5,125 bases of DNA from Oscillospiraceae bacterium (GTDB lineage: Bacteria; Bacillota; Clostridia; Saccharofermentanales; Saccharofermentanaceae). The notes under the pieces were generated by a model. That model made no database searches and was not told the origin of the DNA. It was given only the letters and a program-made list of their open reading frames with translations. This document shows positions 1-5,125 of this stretch, piece after piece. The position numbers and the translations under genes are program-made. Each line of letters starts with the position of its first letter. Position 1 is the first letter of the stretch. The stretch is from NCBI GenBank assembly GCA_902767145.1, contig CACXGG010000196.1:1-5125 (forward strand), written 5' to 3'.

Positions 1-343
1 ATCCCCTGTCTGAAAGAAGCTCAAGGGTCTCAAGGGTAGCCTTATGCTCGGTCCTTGTGGAGATGATCTTTTTGCCGCTTCTCTTATTTCTGGACATATA
101 GCCCTCGATGGCAGTGTTGGCACCTTCAGTGCCGCAGGAAGTGAAATAGAGTTCATCATCCCTGCATCCGAGGACGGAGGCTGCTCTTGAGAGTGCCTCC
201 CTGTATTCCTTATCGGCTTTCATCCCAAGCTTATGAAGAGATCCCGGGTTTCCGAAGGAATCTTCACTTAAGAGTTCTTTTGATATGACCTCAAAGACCC
301 TTTGGGAGGGCTTGGTGGTGGCGCTGTTGTCGAAATAGATCAT
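1..343 (-). CDS. Cysteine desulfurase (NifS/IscS family), N-terminal part, cut by window edge
   Basis: This is a class V aminotransferase-fold, PLP-dependent enzyme that takes sulfur from L-cysteine (giving alanine and a protein-bound persulfide) for Fe-S cluster, thiamine or tRNA thiolation pathways in the cytoplasm. The 114 visible residues start with the classic YFDNSATT motif (residues 3-10). They then show GNPGSLH (31-37), the cofactor-phosphate loop FTSCGTEGANTAI (67-79) and TEHKA (98-102), whose His100 should stack on the PLP ring. The usual loop sequence is TSGGTE or TSGATE; here Cys70 replaces the first Gly or Ala position. The PLP lysine and the catalytic cysteine loop lie beyond the edge, so activity and subtype (NifS, IscS or a ThiI partner) cannot be judged. 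The start is fixed by the family N-terminus and by the lack of any in-frame start between it and purB. It lies 14 bases after the purB stop and has no recognisable Shine-Dalgarno sequence, which suggests coupled translation. Confidence 0.93.
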   Translation of the reverse strand, partial: MIYFDNSATTKPSQRVFEVISKELLSEDSFGNPGSLHKLGMKADKEYREALSRAASVLGCRDDELYFTSCGTEGANTAIEGYMSRNKRSGKKIISTRTEHKATLETLELLSDRG

Positions 344-359
344 GTTTATCGAAATGATC
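338..359 (-). promoter_or_regulatory. Inverted repeat spanning purB stop and desulfurase start (possible coupling hairpin)
   Basis: On the minus strand GATCAT (359-354) and ATGATC (343-338) are perfect 6-base inverted repeats separated by 10 bases. The first arm holds two bases of the purB stop codon and the second contains the desulfurase ATG. In mRNA this could form a weak stem that hides the start codon until a ribosome finishing purB opens it. The stem has only two G-C pairs, so it is marginal and may be chance. Confidence 0.35.
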
Positions 360-1809
360 AGACGTTAAGCTCTACGTCTTCGATCTTAAGATCATCCTTA
401 TGAGCCTCAAGCACAGGATAAATTGCCTCCTTAAGGAATGCTGTCACCTGCTCAGGGCATCTGCCGATATAGAGCTTGGGATCGAGAAGTCCCTCCAGGG
501 AATCACGGTCAAGTCCGAACTCGGGATCGTCTACGATGAGATCCAGAAGGTTATTTGGCTTACCCTCAACCTTGACTGTCTTACCTGCCTCCATGGAAGC
601 AACACGGATCTTTTCGTGAAGAGCCTGACGGTCTCCACCCTTCTTTACTGCCTCCATGAGGATGTTCTCTGTAGCCATGAAAGGAAGCTCGTTCATGATG
701 TGCTGCCTGATCATGTTGGGATATACAACGATACCTGAAACGATATTTGTATAGATACCCAGGATGGCATCTACAGCAAGGAATGCCTCAGGTACTGAGA
801 TCCTCTTGTTGGCAGAGTCATCGAGCGTTCTCTCGAACCACTGCTCTGCTGCTGTCATGGCAGGATTAAGGGCATCTGCGATAACGTATCTTGAAAGGGA
901 TGCGATCCTCTCGGATCTCATGGGATTACGCTTATATGCCATTGCGGAAGATCCGATCTGGTTCTTCTCGAAGGGCTCTTCGATCTCCTTCAGATGCTGG
1001 AGGAGCCTGATGTCATTACTGAACTTGTGAGCACTCTGGGCAATGGAGGAAAGGCAGTTAAGGACCCTGGAGTCCACCTTCCTTGAATATGTCTGGCCGG
1101 ATACATAATAAGATGTCTCAAAACCCATCCTCTGGGCGATCTTCTTATCCAGCTCATTACACTTATTGTGATTTCCCTCAAAGAGGTCAAGGAAGCTTGC
1201 CTGTGTACCTGTGGTACCCTTGCAGCCGAGAAGCTTCAGTGAAGCGATGACTGTCTCTACTTCCTCAAGGTCAAAGAGAAGGTCCTGAAGCCAGAGGGAT
1301 GCTCTCTTACCTACTGTTACAAGCTGTGCAGGCTGGAAATGTGTAAAACCGAGAGTGGGCATATCCTTATACTCGTCAGCGAACTTGGCGAGCTTTGAGA
1401 TACATACCACGAGCCTCTTTCTTGTGAGCTCAAGGGCTTCTCTCATGATGATGATATCAGTGTTGTCACCTACATAGCAGGATGTGGCTCCAAGGTGGAT
1501 GATACCCTTTGCAGAGGGGCACTGGTCACCATATGCATGGACATGGGCCATTACATCATGGCGGAGCTTCTTCTCATATTCAGCTGCCTTGGCATAATCA
1601 ATCTCCTCGGCATGTGCCTTCAGTTCCTCGATCTGCTCATAGGAGATATTGAGGCCCAGTTCCTTCTCTGATTCTGCCAGTGCGATCCAGAGCTTTCTCC
1701 ATGTCGTGAACTTCTTGTCAGGAGAAAAGATGTACTGCATCTCAGGGCTTGCATAGCGCGAGTTAAGAGGGCTCTCGTAAGAGGGCTTGTTGATTAAGTT
1801 ATCAGACAT
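358..1809 (-). CDS. purB: Adenylosuccinate lyase (PurB), human-type long form
   Basis: This 483-residue cytoplasmic enzyme of the fumarase/aspartase superfamily, normally a homotetramer, acts twice in purine synthesis. It splits SAICAR to AICAR and adenylosuccinate to AMP, releasing fumarate each time. Visible motifs are RHDVMAHV (83-90), HLGATS (105-110), and THFQPAQ (156-162) with His157 as the conserved catalytic histidine. The fumarate-lyase signature GSSAMAYKRNP (286-296) sits on the mobile loop, with the catalytic serine in Ser287/Ser288. ERTLDDSANKRI (326-337) follows. These match the longer eukaryote-like ADSL clade better than the roughly 430-residue Bacillus type. The signature has Ala291 where human ADSL has Pro, which the fumarate-lyase pattern allows. 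The ATG is supported by GGAGG ten bases upstream. The gene starts 5 bases after the aminotransferase stop and ends 14 bases before the desulfurase start. It appears intact. Confidence 0.97.
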   Translation of the reverse strand: MSDNLINKPSYESPLNSRYASPEMQYIFSPDKKFTTWRKLWIALAESEKELGLNISYEQIEELKAHAEEIDYAKAAEYEKKLRHDVMAHVHAYGDQCPSAKGIIHLGATSCYVGDNTDIIIMREALELTRKRLVVCISKLAKFADEYKDMPTLGFTHFQPAQLVTVGKRASLWLQDLLFDLEEVETVIASLKLLGCKGTTGTQASFLDLFEGNHNKCNELDKKIAQRMGFETSYYVSGQTYSRKVDSRVLNCLSSIAQSAHKFSNDIRLLQHLKEIEEPFEKNQIGSSAMAYKRNPMRSERIASLSRYVIADALNPAMTAAEQWFERTLDDSANKRISVPEAFLAVDAILGIYTNIVSGIVVYPNMIRQHIMNELPFMATENILMEAVKKGGDRQALHEKIRVASMEAGKTVKVEGKPNNLLDLIVDDPEFGLDRDSLEGLLDPKLYIGRCPEQVTAFLKEAIYPVLEAHKDDLKIEDVELNV

Positions 1810-1814
1810 ATAGA

Positions 1815-3101
1815 TCAGGCCTCCAGTATTTTTTCTATTGCTGTAAGTTTAGCACAAACACTGAAGACTTCGACAGCCTTTTCGATATCAGGAAGTGAAG
1901 GGAAACTGGGTGCGATCCTGATGTTGGAATCGTCGGGATCCTTACCATAGGGATATGTTGCTCCCGCAGGTGTAAATGCAACACCAAGCTCCTTACACAG
2001 AGCCACTGTCTCTGTAGCTGTACCGGGATAAACGAAGACAGATACGAAGTAACCGCCCAGGGGCTTGTTCCACTTAGCGATACCGGAGTCTGCAAGCTCC
2101 CTGTCCATGATGTCCAGAGTGAGCTCGAACTTGGGTCTTAAGAAAGCTGCATGCTTCTTCATATGAGCCTTAAGGGCATCAAGATCAGGAAGGAACCTGA
2201 TGTGGGCATACTGGTTGATCTTGTTATTACCGATGGTCTGAACGTTTAAGATCTTGGTTGCGAACTCCATGTTGTCCTTGTTCATTGCGATGATGGAGAT
2301 ACCTGCACCTGCAAATGTGATCTTGGATGTGGAGGCAAATTCATAGACTCTGGAAGGGTTGCCTGCTGCAGCGCAGAGCCTGAGCATATCAGGGAGCTTG
2401 CCCTGCTTTGACTCATCGTCATAGAGGTGGTGTACGCTGTATGCATTATCCCAGAAGATCCTGAAGTCAGGAGCTGCTGTCTTCATCCTTGCAAGTCTGC
2501 CGCAGACTTCAGGAGAATAGACATATCCGTCGGGATTTGAGTAACAGGGTACGGACCACATTCCAAGGACTGTGGGATCCTTAACGAGTTCCTCAACGAT
2601 ATCCATATCGGGGCCGTCTTCCTTAAGGGGTACGGGGATGAGCTCAAAGCCCAGCTTCTCAGTTACCTTGAAGTGTCTGTCATATCCGGGAACGGGGCAG
2701 AGCCACTTCTTACCCGGGATCTGTCCCCAGGGCTTCTCGGAATCGTGCTCACCGAATACGACTGCTCTCATGAGAGCATCGAACATAAGGTTCAGTGAGG
2801 ATCCGTTACCTACATATATATTCTCGGGAACTGTTCCCAGCCACTTAGCAAAGAATTCTCTTGTCTCGGGAAGTCCTGCGGGGATACCGTAGTTTCTGAC
2901 ATCAGCCCCTGCCTCTGTCTTGTACCCGCTGTTCTCAAGACCAACAAAAAGGTCATTGCTCAAGGAGAGCTGCTCAGGTGAAGGCTTACCCCTTGTCATA
3001 TCAAGAGAAAGGTTCATAGCCCTGAATTCCTCGATCTTGGTTAAGAGAAAAGCTCTCTCCTCTCTAAGTTCTTCCGCCGACATTTCTTTGTACGACTGCA
3101 T
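1815..3101 (-). CDS. PLP-dependent aspartate aminotransferase (class I fold, Ic-type subgroup)
   Basis: This 428-residue fold-type I aminotransferase most likely interconverts aspartate plus 2-oxoglutarate with oxaloacetate plus glutamate. It resembles the Asp_aminotransf family typified by Corynebacterium AspT, with the N-terminal hallmark LDMTRGKPSPEQL (33-45). Other motifs are the cofactor-phosphate loop GNGSSLN (98-104), SNPDGY (188-193) with Asn189, WDNAY (217-221) with Asp218 facing the PLP nitrogen, and STSKITFAGAG (257-267) with Lys260 as the Schiff-base lysine. NIRIAPS (393-399) carries Arg395, which should bind the substrate carboxylate. The frame stays open 12 codons further upstream, to a TTG at 3137. 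The ATG at 3101 is chosen because GGGAGG lies 5 bases before it and the family N-terminus fits. It overlaps the purB ribosome binding site and is probably the first gene of an aminotransferase-purB-desulfurase unit. Substrate preference is inferred from the family; a related amino acid is possible. Confidence 0.92.
   Translation of the reverse strand: MQSYKEMSAEELREERAFLLTKIEEFRAMNLSLDMTRGKPSPEQLSLSNDLFVGLENSGYKTEAGADVRNYGIPAGLPETREFFAKWLGTVPENIYVGNGSSLNLMFDALMRAVVFGEHDSEKPWGQIPGKKWLCPVPGYDRHFKVTEKLGFELIPVPLKEDGPDMDIVEELVKDPTVLGMWSVPCYSNPDGYVYSPEVCGRLARMKTAAPDFRIFWDNAYSVHHLYDDESKQGKLPDMLRLCAAAGNPSRVYEFASTSKITFAGAGISIIAMNKDNMEFATKILNVQTIGNNKINQYAHIRFLPDLDALKAHMKKHAAFLRPKFELTLDIMDRELADSGIAKWNKPLGGYFVSVFVYPGTATETVALCKELGVAFTPAGATYPYGKDPDDSNIRIAPSFPSLPDIEKAVEVFSVCAKLTAIEKILEA
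1820..1824 (-). promoter_or_regulatory. purB ribosome binding site inside the upstream gene
   Basis: GGAGG on the minus strand lies 10 bases before the purB ATG. It is formed by the last sense codons of the aminotransferase (CTG GAG GCC) just before its TGA. This sets the purB start and means ribosomes ending the upstream gene pass over the purB initiation site. Confidence 0.75.
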
Positions 3102-3106
3102 ACTGT

Positions 3107-3112
3107 CCTCCC
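3107..3112 (-). promoter_or_regulatory. Aminotransferase ribosome binding site
   Basis: GGGAGG on the minus strand lies 5 bases before the ATG at 3101. It settles that start over the upstream in-frame TTG at 3137. Confidence 0.8.
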
Positions 3113-3178
3113 GCTTTTTGAGATTTTGAAAGATCAAAATTTCATTTTTATTGCTTAATCTTAGTTAAAACCTTAAGT

Positions 3179-3184
3179 ATTATA
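3179..3184 (-). promoter_or_regulatory. Candidate -10 box of the aminotransferase-purB-desulfurase unit
   Basis: A perfect TATAAT on the minus strand lies in the AT-rich gap between yraN and the aminotransferase, about 78 bases before the ATG. That would give a leader of roughly 70 bases. The best-spaced -35 (TTCTTG, 17-base spacer, 3207-3202) is poor. The gap is so AT-rich that a chance match is possible, and transcription may also read in from yraN because no clear terminator is visible in 3138-3217. Confidence 0.4.
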
Positions 3185-3217
3185 ATAAAAATGCAAGTAA
3201 ACAAGAATAGACATTCA

Positions 3218-3577
3218 TTAGAATTCAGTAATTTCTACATTATGTATAAAACCGTCCCTTGAATGGGATACCAATCCCACCAAAAAGATAACATTTTTAC
3301 CGAAAAGCCTTTTCTCGGCAATGAATTCCCTGGCAGTATTCCTGATCTTCCTCCTCTTTGCGGCACTGATGGAAAGAGCCGGGTCATAGATGTCATTATT
3401 CCCTATATATCTGGATTTGACCTCGATCACGTATATACAGTCACCCTTCATCATGACTGCATCCAGCTCACCTACATTATGGACTTCATAGTTCCTGGCA
3501 AGAAGACGGTAGCCGTGCTTTTCCATCACTTCCACAACGCGTTCTTCTGCAAGTCTTCCCATCTCTTTATTCTTCAT
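3218..3577 (-). CDS. yraN: YraN/UPF0102 family nuclease-fold protein
   Basis: This 119-residue protein belongs to the YraN (UPF0102) family, which has the restriction-endonuclease/Holliday-junction-resolvase fold; its physiological role is poorly defined. It shows an N-terminal GRLAEERV helix (7-14), HGYRLLARNY (21-30), and the nuclease-like core GELD (36-39) followed by IEVKSR (51-56). Glu37, Asp39, Glu52 and Lys54 are the candidate metal-binding and catalytic residues. The family pattern GEID...EVK is therefore intact, and the length is normal. The start is uncertain. The ATG at 3577 gives the typical short lead before the first helix but has no Shine-Dalgarno sequence. A TTG at 3601 would add 8 residues, and an ATG at 3562 would remove 5. 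The gene follows yqeG after a gap of about 75 bases on the same strand, so the two may be cotranscribed. No rnhB, a frequent yraN neighbour, is present. Confidence 0.85.
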   Translation of the reverse strand: MKNKEMGRLAEERVVEVMEKHGYRLLARNYEVHNVGELDAVMMKGDCIYVIEVKSRYIGNNDIYDPALSISAAKRRKIRNTAREFIAEKRLFGKNVIFLVGLVSHSRDGFIHNVEITEF

Positions 3578-3617
3578 AAGGAGATGATAAATGAAAATCA
3601 ATTGGAATTGGCACCAA

Positions 3618-3647
3618 ATCCGTTACAATCCGTTACAATCGGATACA
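3618..3647. repeat. Tandem decamer, three units
   Basis: ATCCGTTACA occurs twice exactly (3618-3627 and 3628-3637), followed by ATCGGATACA (3638-3647), which differs at two positions. The array lies in the short gap between the yqeG stop and the yraN start. It probably reflects replication slippage; a regulatory role is unproven. Confidence 0.7.
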
Positions 3648-3652
3648 GATCA

Positions 3653-4150
3653 TCAGAAACGGGCGATAAGCCTCACGAGTTTTTCGAAGGGCCTTTTGAG
3701 GACAACATACCAGATCTCCTTGGAGGAATACTTCTCCACAAGAAGAGTCCTGACTCCCGCGTAGCGTCCCGCGATAACATCAGTAAAGATCTGGTCTCCT
3801 ACCATTACACAGTTCTCACTGCTCTCTTCCATGAGTTTCATGGCCCTGTTAATACCGTCGGGCCTGGGCTTGTGGGCATAAGTAACACAGGGGATATCAA
3901 GCTTTTTGGCTATGCCTGAGGACCTTCCTGTCTTGGCATTTGATACAAGGCAGCACTTAAGTCCCTTTTCCTTCAGGGTGTTTACAAAATTATAGGAATA
4001 CTCAGTGGGCTCCGTGGCATGATCGGGGCCTAAGGTATTGTCGAAATCAAGAAGAAAACATGTCTTCCCTTCTGCGATAAGATCGTCCAGAGGGATATCA
4101 TTTACGGACTTATAGACCTTGTCCGGGACCATTGCCTTGAATATATTCAT
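3653..4150 (-). CDS. yqeG: YqeG-family HAD phosphatase (HAD-IIIA type)
   Basis: This 165-residue haloacid dehalogenase-superfamily protein is close in length to Bacillus subtilis YqeG (about 170 residues). All four HAD motifs are present. Motif I is LDFDNTL (34-40), with Asp35 as nucleophile and Asp37 as acid/base. Motif II is LVSNAK (68-73) with Ser70, and the motif III lysine is in HKPRPDG (93-99), Lys94. Motif IV is VGDQIFTDV (117-125), with Asp119 and Asp124 for Mg2+. There is no membrane segment or signal peptide. The natural substrate is not known from the sequence. The start is uncertain: ATG codons at 4168, 4150 and 4132 are in frame and none has a good ribosome binding site. The one at 4150 is chosen because its N-terminus (MNIFKAMVPDKVYKSV) aligns best with the family, in which a short lysine/phenylalanine-rich lead precedes a P-D motif. 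It is divergent from aspartate kinase and upstream of yraN. Confidence 0.88.
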   Translation of the reverse strand: MNIFKAMVPDKVYKSVNDIPLDDLIAEGKTCFLLDFDNTLGPDHATEPTEYSYNFVNTLKEKGLKCCLVSNAKTGRSSGIAKKLDIPCVTYAHKPRPDGINRAMKLMEESSENCVMVGDQIFTDVIAGRYAGVRTLLVEKYSSKEIWYVVLKRPFEKLVRLIARF

Positions 4151-4173
4151 AGGAAGAATTTTATACATAAAAC

Positions 4174-4191
4174 ATGTAATTGTAAATGTAA
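4174..4191. repeat. Three tandem WTGTAA hexamers in the divergent intergenic region
   Basis: ATGTAA, TTGTAA and ATGTAA follow each other without gaps on the plus strand, between yqeG and the aspartate kinase gene and just upstream of the candidate promoter of the latter. They could be a binding site for a regulator or a chance pattern in AT-rich DNA. Confidence 0.4.
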
Positions 4192-4204
4192 TCGACTTTT
4201 CATG

Positions 4205-4213
4205 TGATATTAT
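4205..4213 (+). promoter_or_regulatory. Candidate extended -10 promoter of aspartate kinase
   Basis: TGATATTAT fits an extended -10 element (TG, one base, then TATTAT at 4208-4213). It would start transcription near 4220 and leave a leader of about 34 bases. No good -35 is seen at normal spacing, which extended -10 promoters can tolerate. The short leader leaves no room for a lysine riboswitch or T-box. Confidence 0.4.
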
Positions 4214-4214
4214 A
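4209..4214 (-). promoter_or_regulatory. Candidate -10 box for yqeG
   Basis: A perfect TATAAT on the minus strand lies about 59 bases before the chosen yqeG ATG. It shares five bases with the plus-strand -10 of aspartate kinase. The hexamer at -35 distance (AGAAAT) is not recognisable, so the call is weak. Confidence 0.3.
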
Positions 4215-4240
4215 TATGCGCACAAAAAGGAATTTCTTTT

Positions 4241-4246
4241 AAGGAG
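4241..4246 (+). promoter_or_regulatory. Aspartate kinase ribosome binding site
   Basis: AAGGAG lies 7 bases before the ATG at 4254. The spacing is near ideal and fixes the start. Confidence 0.85.
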
Positions 4247-4253
4247 TATTAAT

Positions 4254-5125
4254 ATGAAGATCGCAAAATTCGGCGGATCATCCCTGGCAAATGCTTTCCA
4301 GATCCAGAAAGTATGCGACATCATCCTCTCTGACGAAGACAGGAGGATCATCGTCGTTTCCGCACCCGGAAAGAGGACAAGGGATGACATAAAGGTAACT
4401 GACCTTCTTATCGCTGTTGCAAAGGCAAGGATCGCAGGTGAAGACATCACTGGACCTCTCCAGAAGGTAACCGACAGATTCTCCGAGATCACGGGAGACC
4501 TTAACATCTCCTCTGTCCTTCCCGATATCGTGAAGAACCTCACCGACACGGCTACTGCTGAGTATACCGACGAGGTGGCTTATCTTGATTCCGTAAAGGC
4601 CATGGGCGAGGACAGCAGCGCAAGGCTCGTTGCAGCTTATCTCACATCCATCGGCCATCCTGCAAAGTACTGCAATCCCAAGGAGTGCGGTCTTTTCCTG
4701 GAGCATGACGAAGCCGGCAAGGCAAGGATCCTGGGCGAGTCCTATGACAACCTGGAAAACCTTAAGTATGAGAAGTGCCTCTGCATCTTCCCCGGTTTCT
4801 ACGGCTACAGCAAGAGCGGCGAGATCATCACCTTCTCAAGGGGCGGTTCCGACATTACCGGTTCCATCCTGGCAGGTGCCGTTAACGCAGACATCTATGA
4901 GAACTGGACCGACGTGGATAACGTATTCGCTGTCAATCCCAACATCGTAAAGAATCCCTTCCCTATCACTGAGATCACCTACGATGAGATGAGAGAGCTT
5001 GCTTATGCAGGATTCTCCGTCCTTCACGAGGAAGCCCTCTACCCTGTATATGTAAGAGGTATTCCCGTACATATCAGAAATACCAACAACCCCAACGCAT
5101 CAGGTACGAAGATCGTTTCCAACAG
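4254..5125 (+). CDS. lysC: Aspartate kinase, catalytic domain (3' end beyond window)
   Basis: This enzyme phosphorylates L-aspartate with ATP to give aspartyl-4-phosphate, the first committed step to lysine, threonine, methionine and diaminopimelate. The 290 complete codons seen cover the amino-acid-kinase domain. They show KFGGSS (5-10), VVSAPGK (34-40), KVTDLL (47-52), MGED (117-120) with Glu119, and FSRGGSDITGS (194-204) carrying the conserved R-G-G-S-D at 196-200. WTDVD (218-222) and the segment HEEALYPVYVRGIPVHIRN, just before the regulatory region, follow. The C-terminal ACT domains that usually bind lysine or threonine are outside the window, so the feedback type cannot be told. The symbol lysC is the general name for a monofunctional aspartokinase; a dapG- or thrA-like paralogue, or a fusion to homoserine dehydrogenase, is not excluded. 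It has a strong ribosome binding site and is transcribed away from yqeG. Confidence 0.95.
   Translation, partial: MKIAKFGGSSLANAFQIQKVCDIILSDEDRRIIVVSAPGKRTRDDIKVTDLLIAVAKARIAGEDITGPLQKVTDRFSEITGDLNISSVLPDIVKNLTDTATAEYTDEVAYLDSVKAMGEDSSARLVAAYLTSIGHPAKYCNPKECGLFLEHDEAGKARILGESYDNLENLKYEKCLCIFPGFYGYSKSGEIITFSRGGSDITGSILAGAVNADIYENWTDVDNVFAVNPNIVKNPFPITEITYDEMRELAYAGFSVLHEEALYPVYVRGIPVHIRNTNNPNASGTKIVSN

Noticed and set aside
20..37. Exact 9-base tandem repeat CTCAAGGGT
   Set aside because: It lies in the desulfurase coding frame and encodes the repeat TLETLE in a helix; in-frame and conservative, so probably without special meaning.
3102..3137. 12-residue N-terminal extension of the aminotransferase from a TTG
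   Set aside because: A strong GGGAGG lies inside this stretch, 5 bases before the ATG at 3101, which is the better start.
3138..3217. Possible terminator after yraN (CTTAA/TTAAG inverted repeat near 3154-3177)
   Set aside because: The stem is only 5 AT-rich pairs with a 14-base loop and no proper U-tract follows; it is too weak to call.
3263..3919. Plus-strand open frame of 218 codons opposite yraN and yqeG
   Set aside because: It is antisense to two genes with intact family motifs, spans their intergenic gap, and its translation shows no recognisable domain; it reads as a shadow frame.
4151..4253. Lysine riboswitch or T-box leader ahead of aspartate kinase
   Set aside because: The whole intergenic region is 103 bases, too short for the roughly 170-base lysine riboswitch, and no T-box core sequence is visible.
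4151..4549. Upstream extension of the yqeG frame into the kinase gene
   Set aside because: The frame is open but runs antisense through the kinase coding region and its N-terminus matches nothing in the YqeG family, which starts near 4150.
4278..4706. Minus-strand open frame of 142 codons opposite aspartate kinase
   Set aside because: The kinase frame carries conserved catalytic motifs throughout; the antisense product has no family features and no ribosome binding site that I can see.

Overview
The window looks like ordinary chromosomal housekeeping DNA from a low-to-mid-GC member of the Bacillota, most likely class Clostridia (a Lachnospiraceae-like relative). This placement is an inference. 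It rests on strong GGAGG-type ribosome binding sites, AT-rich intergenic gaps, the long human-type PurB, a class Ic-type aspartate aminotransferase, a YqeG-family HAD phosphatase, and many AGG (Arg) and AAG (Lys) codons. I see no mobile element, CRISPR array, RNA gene or defence system. No gene-free stretch exceeds about 105 bases.

Layout. Five genes lie on the minus strand and one on the plus strand, reading away from a divergent intergenic region at 4151-4253. On the minus strand, in order of transcription, are: a YqeG-family HAD phosphatase (4150 to 3653); a YraN/UPF0102 nuclease-fold protein (3577 to 3218); an 80-117 base AT-rich gap with a candidate promoter; a PLP-dependent aspartate aminotransferase (3101 to 1815); purB, adenylosuccinate lyase (1809 to 358); and the N-terminal 114 residues of a cysteine desulfurase (343 to 1, cut by the window edge). 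On the plus strand, aspartate kinase starts at 4254 and runs off the right edge, showing its catalytic domain but not its C-terminal ACT domains.

How the genes fit together. The aminotransferase, purB and desulfurase are packed tightly (gaps of 5 and 14 bases) and are probably one transcription unit. The purB ribosome binding site lies in the last codons of the aminotransferase gene. The desulfurase has no visible Shine-Dalgarno sequence, and its start codon lies in one arm of a small inverted repeat whose other arm holds the purB stop codon. Both arrangements suggest translational coupling. Three of the six genes touch aspartate metabolism: the transaminase makes it, aspartate kinase commits it to lysine/threonine/methionine synthesis, and PurB acts on succinylated intermediates built from it in purine synthesis. 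YqeG and YraN form a separate upstream pair with no obvious metabolic link.

I found no convincing undescribed system. The items worth a second look are small regulatory-scale features: the coupling hairpin, the overlapping divergent -10 elements, the hexamer repeats in the divergent intergenic region, and a tandem decamer ahead of yraN.
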